Origin: Thermoplasmatales archaeon I-plasma
Lineage (GTDB): Archaea > Thermoplasmatota > Thermoplasmata > Thermoplasmatales > GCA-001856825
DNA length: 64,000 nucleotides
Reading direction: 5' to 3'
Assembly: GCA_001856825.1 (NCBI GenBank)
Contig: ATMD01000001.1
Location: forward strand, 50,581-114,580
Position numbers and translations under genes: made by a program
Notes under the pieces: generated by a model
Seen by the model: the letters and a program-made list of their open reading frames with translations, nothing else
What the model was told of the DNA's origin: nothing
Database searches by the model: none
Part shown: positions 18,063 to 26,842 of the stretch, piece by piece
How positions within the stretch are numbered: the first letter of the stretch is position 1
How the letters are laid out: the number at the start of each line of letters is the position of its first letter

Positions 18063-18359
18063 ATGCCTGAACTCGAGATGAATGTTTCAATGTTGAAATG
18101 CCCCATCTGCGATCTCAACCACAGCTACAAGGTAAAAGTAGAATATTCCGAGATGAAGGGGCCGTCATCTGTTGATGCGCCAATATACTACAATACATTC
18201 GTGACAGAGAAGAAGGTGGCAGACAAGGTCGTTCAGGTTAATGTATTTGAAATAGACGCATTCTGCCTGAAGAACGGCATACCATTCAGAATTATTGTCG
18301 ACCCGGTCCTTCCTGCAGGAACATGGCCGACTAAGTTCACTGTTACATCTGCTACGTAA
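18063..18359 (+). CDS. Small protein with a CPIC motif, unknown function
   Basis: A 98-residue protein that I do not recognise. A single CPIC motif (about residues 13-16) in LKCPICDLNHSYKVKVEYS suggests half of a zinc knuckle; one more Cys lies at DAFCLKNG, and no second CxxC is present. The rest is predicted mainly beta. A CGTATATATTATG box at about 18036-18046 puts transcription start near the ATG at 18063, a leaderless arrangement that supports real expression. It is followed 55 bases later by the epimerase-like gene. Confidence 0.65.
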   Translation: MPELEMNVSMLKCPICDLNHSYKVKVEYSEMKGPSSVDAPIYYNTFVTEKKVADKVVQVNVFEIDAFCLKNGIPFRIIVDPVLPAGTWPTKFTVTSAT

Positions 18360-18414
18360 GATTTAATTCTCTGTTTGAAGTGTTATATTGCAAATAGGAG
18401 GAGCGTAGAAGCTA

Positions 18415-19320
18415 ATGGTTAAAACATTGATTGCAGGAGGGTCTGGTTTCATTGGAAGACATCTATCAAAGAAGGTAAAGGATAGCGGAAATGAAGTAAC
18501 GTTGCTGACAAGGAAACAGGATCCTTCCATCCCTTTCAACCAGGTAACTTGGAATCCTGCTATTGAGGGGAGCCTTTCCGGTAAGGAGATAGAAGGGTTT
18601 GACATGATTGTCAACCTATCTGGCGCTGGAATAGAGAAGAAATGGAATGACAGCTATAAGAGCGAAATAGTGGAATCCAGGGTAAGGAGCACATCCGTTC
18701 TTGTCAATGCAATCAACTCAGCCTCATCAAAACCGAAATATTTCGTGAGTGCGTCTGCGATAGGATACTACGGGAATGTTGAGGATCGCACGGTTGACGA
18801 AGATTCTAGCCCGGGAAATGACTTCCTTTCAAATCTTTGCAAGAGTTGGGAGGAAGAGGCGAAGAAGGTAGACAAAAGCGTTAAATTATTGATTCCTAGG
18901 TTTGGGGTCATTTTGGGAAATGACGGTGGCGCATTACCACAACTTCTAAGGGGAGCAAGGTCAGGGGTTTCGTTCAACATGAAGGGTAGGGCAGGATGGA
19001 AATCATGGGTTCATGTTGAAGATGCAGTTTCATCGATTATATTTATGACGCAAGTTGGATATGAGGGGGCATATAATGTGGTATCCCCAAATCCTCTCAG
19101 GATGGATGGGCTGATGAACATTATAGCAAATGAGATGGGGAAGAAGATACGAATCAGGTTGGGGCCGTCCATCGCCAGGATTATGCTGGGAGAAGGTGCC
19201 GATTACTCAGTATTTGGGGGGCAGAAGGTCATGCCAAAAAGATTACTTTCAAATGGGTATTCATTCAAGTATCCCGATATCCAGAGCGCTCTGAATGACC
19301 TATTTGGGACTAGGGAGTAA
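18415..19320 (+). CDS. TIGR01777-type NAD-dependent epimerase-like protein
   Basis: A 301-residue extended SDR protein. The N-terminal dinucleotide motif is AGGSGFIGRHL, followed by MIVNLSGAGIEKKWNDSYK and ESRVRSTSVLVNAI, both typical of the YfcH/SDR39U1 group. Then come SASAIGYYG (active-site Ser/Tyr region) and the C-terminal segment MPKRLLSNGYSFKYPDIQSAL, matching the DUF1731 end of the family. Substrates of this family are unknown. An AGGAGGAG purine run sits about 18 bases upstream of the ATG. Confidence 0.85.
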   Translation: MVKTLIAGGSGFIGRHLSKKVKDSGNEVTLLTRKQDPSIPFNQVTWNPAIEGSLSGKEIEGFDMIVNLSGAGIEKKWNDSYKSEIVESRVRSTSVLVNAINSASSKPKYFVSASAIGYYGNVEDRTVDEDSSPGNDFLSNLCKSWEEEAKKVDKSVKLLIPRFGVILGNDGGALPQLLRGARSGVSFNMKGRAGWKSWVHVEDAVSSIIFMTQVGYEGAYNVVSPNPLRMDGLMNIIANEMGKKIRIRLGPSIARIMLGEGADYSVFGGQKVMPKRLLSNGYSFKYPDIQSALNDLFGTRE

Positions 19321-19346
19321 CCTTGAACTGCAGGTCCGTTAAGCCG

Positions 19347-19961
19347 TTATGGTATGTCGAATGGACTGCCGTGCCCTGGGTACGCTTTTACGCCGTGAAA
19401 CTCTAGTATCTTCTTTATTGATATATCCGCCTTTTCTGGGTCCAGGGTAAATGCTCTGTTGAATTCATACTTCCCATTCTTCTCAGATACTGCATCCCCA
19501 ACCATTATGGCTGCGATGTCCCTGAAATAATATGATGTGCTCCCTGGAGTATGGCCGTTTGTATCAATCTTCTGCAGGCCGGGTAAATTTAGACCACTAA
19601 GTGGTTTGGCAGTTGTAACAGGTCTTGCCTTGGTCAGGCCAGCCATAGCAGACATCAGGCCTTTCTTAGACGGCATCTTCTCCCTTCCCATGGCGATCCC
19701 TACTTCGACGTCAGGGACGAATATCTCCGGGTGATACTTGATTTCAAGATCGAATAGCCCCCCTATATGGTCCACGTGGCAATGGGTAATCAGCACTATG
19801 TCAGGTTTCTGTTTCTTGGTTTCGAAGTAATCTATAATCTTCCTCGCTGACCCCTTCATCCCTGCATCTACCAGGATGACCTTGTTGTCTACATTGACTA
19901 CGTAACAGTTTGCCATCGTACCGTCTATCAAATCTATGCTATCTGAAAGCTTCACGTCCAT
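19347..19961 (-). CDS. Metallo-beta-lactamase-fold hydrolase (glyoxalase II-like)
   Basis: A 204-residue hydrolase with the signature THCHVDHIGG (metal ligands His-X-His-X-Asp-His), further ligands in TNGHTPGSTSYYF and the metal-bridging Asp in MVGDAVSEKNG; the final histidine is in YPGHGSPFD. The length is that of a single MBL domain without extra domains. Relatives hydrolyse thioesters, lactones or phosphodiesters; the substrate here is unknown. It is convergent with the epimerase-like gene. Confidence 0.85.
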   Translation of the reverse strand: MDVKLSDSIDLIDGTMANCYVVNVDNKVILVDAGMKGSARKIIDYFETKKQKPDIVLITHCHVDHIGGLFDLEIKYHPEIFVPDVEVGIAMGREKMPSKKGLMSAMAGLTKARPVTTAKPLSGLNLPGLQKIDTNGHTPGSTSYYFRDIAAIMVGDAVSEKNGKYEFNRAFTLDPEKADISIKKILEFHGVKAYPGHGSPFDIP

Positions 19962-20071
19962 CTAACCCAACAAAAGATTAAACACTTTCGAGGTTGCAGT
20001 AGTCCCTTTAAAATAAATTACCCCATAAAGGAACGATAGTTACTTATGAAGATCATTTATCAGCGATTAGG

Positions 20072-21217
20072 TTGGTGAAATTGCCTATAAGTATCGGTAT
20101 ATTAAAAGAGACAACGGAGAATGAGAGGAGAGTGGCTATAGTCCCAGATGAAGCAAAGCGGCTCACATCAAGGCAGATGCAGGTGATGGTGCAGGCAGGA
20201 GCTGGATTGGGAGCTGGTTTCCAGGATCAGGACTACGTTACAGCTGGGTGCAAGGTAGAGTCCAATAGAGGGGACGTGATATCGGGAGCCAATCTGATAG
20301 TAATGCTGGGAAGGCCAGATACTGGGGACATTAATGGCATAAAGGAGAATTCAACTATCATTGGCCAAATTTTTCCTCTTAGGTATCCTTCCCTTGTAGA
20401 GGAAATGGCAAGGAAAAAGCTGAGGGTGTATTCACTGGAGCTTCTTCCAAGGACAACCCGTGCACAATCAATGGACGTTTTGTCATCCCAGTCAGCTGTG
20501 GCAGGCTATCGTGCTGCTATAATTGGCGCATACAATCTGCCAAGACTCATGCCGATGCTTACCACAGCGGCCGGCACTGTCAAACCTGCCAATGTACTGG
20601 TGATTGGTGCGGGGGTGGCGGGATTGATGGCGATTGCAACTGCCAAGAGGCTGGGGGCCGCGGTGACAGCATACGACGTAAGGAAGGCTGCAGGGGACGA
20701 CGTTAGGAGTCTCGGGGCAAAGTTCCTCGAGCTCGGAGTGAATGCAGAAGGGGCTGGAGGGTATGCAAGGGAGTTGACGGAAGAAGAGAGGATGAAAGAA
20801 AAGGAAATGCTAGAGGCCGCTGTCATATCATCAGACCTTATTATAACCACTGCGGGAGTCCCAGGTAAGAAGGCTCCTGTCGTCGTAAGTGAAGATACGA
20901 TATCAAAGATGAGACCCGGGAGCATAATCGTCGATGCGATGGCAGAGTCCGGAGGAAATTGTGCTCTCACGCAACAGGGAAAGACTGTCGAACACAATGG
21001 GGTGAAGATCATAGGTTCCGTAAACCCGCAGTCAGAAGCACCAATAAATGCGAGCCAGATGTATTCTAGAAACGTGTTTTCATTTCTATCCATCCTGATA
21101 GACAAGGAAGGTAACTTCATCGATCCGTCAAAGGACGAACTTCTGTCTGCATGCATGATATGTTCAGATGGTAACGTGACATTCCCGCAACCAAAGAAGG
21201 AAGGTGAGAGGAAGTGA
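20072..21217 (+). CDS. pntAA: NAD(P) transhydrogenase subunit alpha, NAD-binding domain I
   Basis: A 381-residue soluble domain I of the proton-translocating transhydrogenase (alanine dehydrogenase-like fold). Visible are GILKETTENERRVAIVP, the RQD-loop equivalent RAQSMDVLSSQSAVAGYRA and the NAD fingerprint VIGAGVAGLMAIATAKRLGA followed by YDVR. It transfers hydride between NAD(H) here and NADP(H) on domain III. A TTG at 20072 or the adjacent GTG at 20075 can start; the difference is one residue. It is followed by pntAB and pntB with 4-base overlaps, so all three subunits are made together. Confidence 0.92.
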   Translation: MVKLPISIGILKETTENERRVAIVPDEAKRLTSRQMQVMVQAGAGLGAGFQDQDYVTAGCKVESNRGDVISGANLIVMLGRPDTGDINGIKENSTIIGQIFPLRYPSLVEEMARKKLRVYSLELLPRTTRAQSMDVLSSQSAVAGYRAAIIGAYNLPRLMPMLTTAAGTVKPANVLVIGAGVAGLMAIATAKRLGAAVTAYDVRKAAGDDVRSLGAKFLELGVNAEGAGGYARELTEEERMKEKEMLEAAVISSDLIITTAGVPGKKAPVVVSEDTISKMRPGSIIVDAMAESGGNCALTQQGKTVEHNGVKIIGSVNPQSEAPINASQMYSRNVFSFLSILIDKEGNFIDPSKDELLSACMICSDGNVTFPQPKKEGERK

Positions 21218-21507
21218 TTATTACCGACTGGGCATGGCTTTACATAATAGTGCTTGCAGTATTTGTGGGGTATGAAGTGATTAGTCACGTACCTGTTATA
21301 TTACATACCCCGTTAATGTCCGGTTCAAATTTCATACATGGCATCGTGTTAGTAGGTGCAATTCTAGCATTGGGTTACGCTACAAACGACGTTGAGAGAG
21401 CCATTGGTTTTGTTGGAGTGGTCATGGCTACTCTGAATGTTGTAGGCGGCTACGTGGTCACCGAAAGGATGCTTGCAATGTTCAAGAAGAAGGGGGGAGA
21501 TAGATGA
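21214..21507 (+). CDS. pntAB: NAD(P) transhydrogenase subunit alpha, membrane part
   Basis: A 97-residue membrane protein with three predicted helices (about 5-20, 35-53, 57-80). It corresponds to the alpha-chain membrane segment, encoded separately here as in many three-gene operons. The segment HTPLMSGSNFIHGIVLVGA is the family signature. It starts with GTG at 21214, sharing GTGA with the stop of pntAA, and ends in an ATGA overlap with pntB. Confidence 0.9.
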   Translation: MIITDWAWLYIIVLAVFVGYEVISHVPVILHTPLMSGSNFIHGIVLVGAILALGYATNDVERAIGFVGVVMATLNVVGGYVVTERMLAMFKKKGGDR

Positions 21508-22874
21508 TAGATATCTCTCAGCTCATTTACGTTTTGACAATAGTTGCCTTCGTTATAGGCCTCATCAGGATGGGCAATCCTGCCACGGCCAGGAGCGGCA
21601 TACTGTGGGCTGGAATAGCCATGGCATTTTCCATAGGGATCACATTCTTTGTCCCGGGATTATCAAATCTCATTCTGATACTGCCAGCTGTTCTCATAGG
21701 AGCAATCATTGGTTTTGTAGCAGCCAGAAGGGTTGCAATCGTGAACATGCCGCAGATGGTGGCTATTTACAATGGAATGGGTGCCGGTGCTGCATCCACA
21801 ATCGCCGCAATAGAACTGATAAAGCTGGGAAACTCGTCTTTTAACATCACCATTGCTCTAGCAGGTGCAATAATTGGTAATGTGTCAATCGCAGGAAGCG
21901 TGATTGCATTCCTGAAACTCCAGGGGTGGATCAGGCAAAAGCCAGTAACATTCTTTTTACAGCAGGCGGTAAATCTTATAATTGTTGCAATAGGTGTCTT
22001 TTTCGGTATCCTATTCCTGTTGCATGGTAACTTCCTGATTCCATATACATCTGCACTGATTCCATTCTTCGTCCTGACAATTGGATATGGTTTCTTGATG
22101 GCTTTGCCGATCGGCGGGGCTGACATGCCTGTTCTCATTTCGCTTTACAATGCAATGACGGGAATTGCAGTCGGTCTCGAAGGGTTTGCTATATCAAATT
22201 ACGCGATGGTCGTCGCTGGAATTTTGGTAGGTGCAGCCGGTACAATACTGACTCTAGCGATGGCTAACGCAATGAACAGATCCGTCGGTGCAATATTGGC
22301 AGGAGGGTTTGGTAAAACACAGAGTGAAGACAGGACAGTATCTGGGAACCTAAAGCCGATAAGCAGTGAGGACGTTGCCGTCATGCTGGCTTATTCGTCA
22401 ACTGTTGCTATAGTCCCCGGTTTTGGAATGGCTTCAGCACAAGCACAATTCAAGGTGAGGGACCTTTCGGATATGCTTATCTCAAGAGGCATAAAAGTAT
22501 TCTTTGCAATTCATCCAGTAGCTGGAAGGATGCCGGGTCACATGAACGTACTTCTAGCTGAGGCAGGCGTGCCATATGATCTCCTGCAAGACAGGGACGA
22601 AGCAAACAGGGCTTTCCAGGACGTAGATGTATCGCTAGTCATCGGTGCAAACGACGTAGTTAATCCTGCGGCTCGTATACAAGGTACCACCTTATATGGG
22701 ATGCCTATTCTTGACGTAGATAAATCGAAGAATGTCATTGTCCTCAAGAGGGGTGCAGGAAAAGGATTTGCCGGAATAGAGAACGATCTTTTCTACATGG
22801 ACAAGACTAAAATGCTGTACGGAGATGCGCAGGAGTCATTATCAAAGATAATACAGGAGCTTAAGAAGCTTTGA
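21504..22874 (+). CDS. pntB: NAD(P) transhydrogenase subunit beta
   Basis: A 456-residue subunit. The N-terminal two thirds (about 1-255) contain eight or nine membrane helices forming the proton channel, with NMPQMVAIYNGMGAGA and GADMPVLISLYNAMTG. The C-terminal domain III binds NADP: VAIVPGFGMASAQAQ, HPVAGRMPGHMNVLL, IGANDVVNPAA and KRGAGKGFAGIENDLFY. The enzyme uses the proton gradient to make NADPH from NADH, or the reverse. In an acidophile with a large pH gradient this is an effective NADPH source. Confidence 0.93.
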   Translation: MIDISQLIYVLTIVAFVIGLIRMGNPATARSGILWAGIAMAFSIGITFFVPGLSNLILILPAVLIGAIIGFVAARRVAIVNMPQMVAIYNGMGAGAASTIAAIELIKLGNSSFNITIALAGAIIGNVSIAGSVIAFLKLQGWIRQKPVTFFLQQAVNLIIVAIGVFFGILFLLHGNFLIPYTSALIPFFVLTIGYGFLMALPIGGADMPVLISLYNAMTGIAVGLEGFAISNYAMVVAGILVGAAGTILTLAMANAMNRSVGAILAGGFGKTQSEDRTVSGNLKPISSEDVAVMLAYSSTVAIVPGFGMASAQAQFKVRDLSDMLISRGIKVFFAIHPVAGRMPGHMNVLLAEAGVPYDLLQDRDEANRAFQDVDVSLVIGANDVVNPAARIQGTTLYGMPILDVDKSKNVIVLKRGAGKGFAGIENDLFYMDKTKMLYGDAQESLSKIIQELKKL

Positions 22875-22922
22875 GAGGTTGCAGAATGATTATCCACTTC
22901 TACAGGAAAAAGCCGAGTACTT

Positions 22923-23804
22923 ATGGCACACCGTAGGGACGTTCAGGGTTACGGACCAAGCCCCCCAAAGTTCCTTTGGCCAGGAGGGAAAAGGCTGGCA
23001 TTGTCCATAGTGTTCAACTATGAGGAGGGGAGTGAGCACTCTGTAACTACAGATGGCATGGTGGAAGGCATCGGAGAATTTGGGCCCGTAGATATAGACA
23101 TAAGGGATGTTGGAATGGAATCCGTCTATGATTATGGGCAAAGGGTTGGTATCTGGAGAATTCTGAACCTGTTGAGGAGGTACAAGGTTAAGGCGACATT
23201 CTTTGCAACCGCTAGGGCGCTTGAGCTGAACAAATCTGCAGCGAAAGCGATAGTCATGGATGGGCATGAAATATGTGACCATGGATATTCGTGGACAGAA
23301 CTTTTCAGAATGAGCGAGAAGGAAGAGAGGGAAGAAATCGCAATGTCCATAAGAGCCATAGAAAGGATCGTAGGAAGGAATCCCGTAGGATTCTATGCAA
23401 GAGAACCCAGCCCCAACACACTGAAAATCCTTAAGGGATTCAAGAATTTCATATACGATTCTGATTCGTATGCAGATGATATACCATATTTCGAAAGGGA
23501 GACAGGGATGCTGATTGTCCCATATGCACCTGACTCAAACGACTTTCATTTTCACAATCCAATCAACAGATTTTCCAACAGCGCTGATTTTCTTACTTAT
23601 TTGAAGGATTCATTTGATACTTTGTACAAGGAGTCAGCTCTTGATTCAAAGATGATGTCAGCAGCCTTTCACGTAAGGATAATAGGTAGACCAGGCAGAT
23701 TTCCTGCCCTTGAAAGATTTCTCAAGTACGTAAAGAGCAAGCCTAATGTATGGATCGCAACGAGAGAAGAGATCGCTAGATTCTGGCTGGAAAAATTTAC
23801 CTGA
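22923..23804 (+). CDS. Polysaccharide deacetylase-fold hydrolase, PuuE allantoinase-like
   Basis: A 293-residue NodB-fold protein. The beginning RDVQGYGPSPPKFLWPGGK and the strand SIVFNYEEGSEHS are characteristic of the PuuE (cofactor-free allantoinase) branch, as is DGHEICDHGYSWTELF with its histidines. The Asp pair of classical deacetylases is replaced by Asn-Tyr-Glu-Glu, as in PuuE. No purine-catabolic genes are in the window, so it may cleave another amide ring or N-acyl group. It follows pntB by 48 bases. Confidence 0.75.
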   Translation: MAHRRDVQGYGPSPPKFLWPGGKRLALSIVFNYEEGSEHSVTTDGMVEGIGEFGPVDIDIRDVGMESVYDYGQRVGIWRILNLLRRYKVKATFFATARALELNKSAAKAIVMDGHEICDHGYSWTELFRMSEKEEREEIAMSIRAIERIVGRNPVGFYAREPSPNTLKILKGFKNFIYDSDSYADDIPYFERETGMLIVPYAPDSNDFHFHNPINRFSNSADFLTYLKDSFDTLYKESALDSKMMSAAFHVRIIGRPGRFPALERFLKYVKSKPNVWIATREEIARFWLEKFT

Positions 23805-23834
23805 TTCTTTTACTTCTTCCTAACACATTTTTCT
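23804..23834 (+). terminator. T-rich stretch after the PuuE-like gene
   Basis: Pyrimidine-rich sequence with TTTT and TTTTT runs directly after the stop codon, with no hairpin. Archaeal polymerase terminates at such T-tracts, so this is a plausible end for the transcript. Confidence 0.35.
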
Positions 23835-23921
23835 AACAATTAAAAAATGTTGATTCATGTATATAGAAAGAGGAATTCTTAGATACCAGAATGTTTAACT
23901 AACTGCGATAGATAATTTCTC

Positions 23922-24881
23922 ATGTCTTCTGAACAATCCAGGATTCTGATAATAGGATTTGGAACTGTTGGGCAAGGGTTCTTTGAATTATTCGCTAGGA
24001 AAAGGAAAGCTCTTGGGCTAGATAACGTTTCAATAAGTGAAATTGTTGATATGAAGTATGGTCACATTACAAATCCAACTGATGACCTGATTAATCAACT
24101 GAAAGCAGGACCGACATTCCCCAAGAAGGACGTGATGACAGTGATTAAGGAGTCTGATGCAAACATAGTCTGCGAGTTCACGTGGCTTAACCTAAAGACA
24201 GCGGAACCCGCCTATTCCCACATTAGAGAGTCTCTTGAAATGGGCAAGCACGTTATAACAACCAATAAAGGTCCTTCTGCCCTGAAGTACAGAGAGTTAA
24301 TGGATTTAGCGAATAGGAAGAAGGTAAAATTCTTGATGAAGGGAACTGTAATGGCAGGAACTCCTTCGTACAATCTCCTGGACCTTCTCCCCGGGGCAGA
24401 GGTGAAGAGCGTTAGAGGAATAATGAACGGTACAACTAACTACATTCTCACATCGATGGAACAAGGGAAGAACTTTGACGTTGCATTGAAAGAGGCACAG
24501 GATCTTGGATATGCAGAGGCGGATCCAACCAATGACGTAGACGGTTTAGATGCTGCTTCAAAGATTACGATCATTTCGCACATTCTTGGTTGGAAACATG
24601 AATTCAGCGATGTTAATATAGAGGGTATAAGAAAAGTAACGCCTGAACAGGCAAGGGACAAGACAAAATTAATTGCATATGCAGACAAAAGTAAGATATA
24701 CGTGAGACCGACGAAACTTTCCAAAGACGATATTCTCTCAGGTGTTACTGGCGTAACAAACGCTATTGAAATTGATACTGACACAATGGGAAAGGTCTAC
24801 AGTATGGGTCCTGGGGCCGGAAGGACCCAAACAGCACAAGCTGCAATTACAGATCTAATGACGATTATGAAGAATTCTTGA
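23922..24881 (+). CDS. hom: Homoserine dehydrogenase
   Basis: A 319-residue NAD(P)-dependent enzyme converting aspartate semialdehyde to homoserine for threonine and methionine synthesis. It has the Rossmann motif IIGFGTVGQGFFELF, TTNKGPSALKYREL and the catalytic regions GTVMAGTPSYNLL, RGIMNGTTNYIL and EAQDLGYAEADPTNDVDGLD with the conserved Glu/Asp/Lys residues. There is no C-terminal ACT domain, so it is the short form without threonine feedback through ACT. A GTTTAAC box about 26 bases upstream indicates a leaderless message. It stands alone, not beside thrB or thrC. Confidence 0.92.
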   Translation: MSSEQSRILIIGFGTVGQGFFELFARKRKALGLDNVSISEIVDMKYGHITNPTDDLINQLKAGPTFPKKDVMTVIKESDANIVCEFTWLNLKTAEPAYSHIRESLEMGKHVITTNKGPSALKYRELMDLANRKKVKFLMKGTVMAGTPSYNLLDLLPGAEVKSVRGIMNGTTNYILTSMEQGKNFDVALKEAQDLGYAEADPTNDVDGLDAASKITIISHILGWKHEFSDVNIEGIRKVTPEQARDKTKLIAYADKSKIYVRPTKLSKDDILSGVTGVTNAIEIDTDTMGKVYSMGPGAGRTQTAQAAITDLMTIMKNS

Positions 24882-24897
24882 TTTAATTCATTCCGCC

Positions 24898-24940
24898 ATT
24901 TAATCTTCTTTTCTATCCAACTTTTTTCTAGTTTTTGCTA
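24898..24940 (+). terminator. T-tract region after hom
   Basis: Several T runs (TTTAATC, TCTTTTC, CTTTTTTC, GTTTTTG) lie within about 40 bases of the hom stop codon. This is consistent with archaeal intrinsic termination; no hairpin is present. Confidence 0.4.
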
Positions 24941-25033
24941 AAGTAAAAGCATGGAATGTTTTACTATCAACAAGACCACGTGCGATTTAGCAATTACTGG
25001 CTGCATGGATTTTTATTATAGATCTGATTGTTA

Positions 25034-26260
25034 ATGAGAGAACTGATGGACGAAATGGATAGTAGTGCTGAAAAGCAAAGGACAAGTCACAAGAATGGAA
25101 TTTCTCTTTCAGAAAGGGCAGCTAATATTGACGATGAAGTGTTTAAACTTGCACTGGGTCTGCCTAAGGACGTGATCCCGCTTACAGCGGGTGAACCTGA
25201 TTTTCCCACTGCTGACTTCGTAAACTTGGCGGCAAAGAAGGCTATGGATTCTAACTTCACCCATTACACAGCATCAAACGGCATATTGCCTCTAAGGGAA
25301 GCAATTTCAAGGAAGCTCAAGGAAGACAACAATCTGAGCTACGACCCTGATGAAATTATCGTATCGCCAGGCAGTTCACCATCAATATTCCTCCTACTGT
25401 TTGCACTTGCGGATAGGGGTGATGAGGTACTAATCCCTGATCCCGCTTGGTTCCACTATCCTATCCTGACAGGGTTGGCAGGGGCAAAGGCTGTAAGGGT
25501 ACCCCAGCGGAGGGACGAAGGATTCAGGCTAGCTCCAGAAGATATAGAGAGGAAAGTAACGGATAGGACGAGACTGATGATAATAAATTCACCTTCCAAC
25601 CCTACGGGTCACGTTCTTTCCAGAGAAGAGCTTGAGGGGGTCGCGGGAGTTGCAGAGAGACATGACCTGATTGTTATATCTGATGAAATTTATGAGAAGA
25701 TACTTTACGATAACCACAGACACATCAGCATGGCTTCCATTTCAGGCATGAGGGATAGGACGGTAACAGTTAACGGTCTGTCGAAGGGCTACGCGATGAT
25801 GGGGTGGAGAATAGGTTTCACCGCATCCAACGTCGAACTAACGGGAAAGATGAGGTCACTGCTGGGTTATACGCTTGTTTGTGCTGGAAGCGTTGCACAA
25901 CACGCAGCAATAGAAGCGCTTACGAGCCAAAAATCCAAAGAATACGTGAAAACCATGGTTGCAACATGGACGAGAAGGAGAAAGATAGTGTTAAGGTATG
26001 TGGACGAATACAAGGACGTTATGAGGATAGCTCCGCCAGAGGGAGCGTTTTACGGCTGGATAGACATCTCTCCTTCCGGGATGGAAGGCAAGCAAGTATC
26101 CACCGGCCTCCTGAAGGAGTACAAGGTTGGAGTAATGCCGGGCTATCTGTTTGGAGAATCTGGTAAGGACTACATCAGGATATCCTACGCGACTTCAGAC
26201 GATTTTGTGGAAGAGGGGATGAAGAGACTGGGTAAATTCCTGAGAGCGCACAAGAAATAG
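25034..26260 (+). CDS. Class I aminotransferase (aspartate/aromatic type)
   Basis: A 408-residue fold-type I PLP enzyme. It has TAGEPDFPTADFV (substrate-binding loop), SPGSSPSIFLLLFAL, NSPSNPTGHVLS, ISDEIYEKILY, the Schiff-base lysine in VNGLSKGYAMMGWRIGF and the carboxylate-binding Arg in YIRISYATS. This is the AspC subgroup I-gamma of archaea and thermophiles. I choose the ATG at 25034-25036; a TTG two codons upstream (25028) is possible, and a TTTATTATAG box around 25011-25020 places the start near both. Probably aspartate or broad-range amino acid transamination. Confidence 0.88.
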   Translation: MRELMDEMDSSAEKQRTSHKNGISLSERAANIDDEVFKLALGLPKDVIPLTAGEPDFPTADFVNLAAKKAMDSNFTHYTASNGILPLREAISRKLKEDNNLSYDPDEIIVSPGSSPSIFLLLFALADRGDEVLIPDPAWFHYPILTGLAGAKAVRVPQRRDEGFRLAPEDIERKVTDRTRLMIINSPSNPTGHVLSREELEGVAGVAERHDLIVISDEIYEKILYDNHRHISMASISGMRDRTVTVNGLSKGYAMMGWRIGFTASNVELTGKMRSLLGYTLVCAGSVAQHAAIEALTSQKSKEYVKTMVATWTRRRKIVLRYVDEYKDVMRIAPPEGAFYGWIDISPSGMEGKQVSTGLLKEYKVGVMPGYLFGESGKDYIRISYATSDDFVEEGMKRLGKFLRAHKK

Positions 26261-26300
26261 GGAAGGATGAAGGGAACAGTTAAGCCGGGTTGAACCAAAA

Positions 26301-26308
26301 CTTATATA
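26301..26308 (+). promoter_or_regulatory. TATA box of the OsmC-like gene
   Basis: CTTATATA preceded by an A-rich element. Its centre is about 25 bases upstream of the GTG at 26330, supporting a leaderless start at that codon rather than at the ATG at 26339. Confidence 0.5.
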
Positions 26309-26329
26309 CACCTGCATAGTTCATACGCA

Positions 26330-26842
26330 GTGAGGCAAATGTCTGAAGTTTTAAATAACCTGGATTTAAGCATAGTGAGAGATACAAAGAAAAAAGTGGA
26401 AGCAGATGGGGGTCACTTTCCACTTGAGAAACACATAGAAGGGGAGTTCCACTTTGATGGCAGTCCCATGTTTACCGCCACCTTGTCATCTAACATGGCG
26501 ACATTTGAAATGGGAGTGGATGAACCATCTGTTCTAGGAGGAAGGGGAGTCTACGCAAGTCCGCTTAACTACCTGATGCTTGGCGTTCTGTCCTGTTATG
26601 CCTCAACAATTGTGCTTACAGCTTCACTTAAGGGAGTGAAGCTCAGCAAGCTAAAACTAAAGGGACACCTATTCTATGATGTGGGTCCTATGCTGCAACC
26701 AAGTGACTTCCCGCTGGCAAAGGAGCTTAAGATTGAAGTTGAATCGGACAAGGATATAAGGGATATAATCAAGAACTCAAGCAGATGCCCGGCATTTTAC
26801 ATAGTTTCCCACGGAGTGAAAACTGAGGTCACCCAGGTCTAG
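26330..26842 (+). CDS. OsmC-family protein
   Basis: A 170-residue OsmC/Ohr-fold protein. Both redox cysteines of the family are visible, in VLSCYASTIVL (about residue 88) and SSRCPAFYIVSHG (about 148), in the normal OsmC spacing. The fold region FTATLSSNMATFEMGVDEPSVLGG precedes the first. The family reduces organic hydroperoxides or binds small thiols. It overlaps the stop of the convergent cupin gene by 4 bases. Confidence 0.82.
   Translation: MRQMSEVLNNLDLSIVRDTKKKVEADGGHFPLEKHIEGEFHFDGSPMFTATLSSNMATFEMGVDEPSVLGGRGVYASPLNYLMLGVLSCYASTIVLTASLKGVKLSKLKLKGHLFYDVGPMLQPSDFPLAKELKIEVESDKDIRDIIKNSSRCPAFYIVSHGVKTEVTQV

Noticed and set aside
20506..21288. Long open frame on the minus strand opposite pntAA
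   Set aside because: It mirrors a clear transhydrogenase gene; the translation is rich in Pro/Ser/Ala with no domain and arises from codon bias of the real gene.
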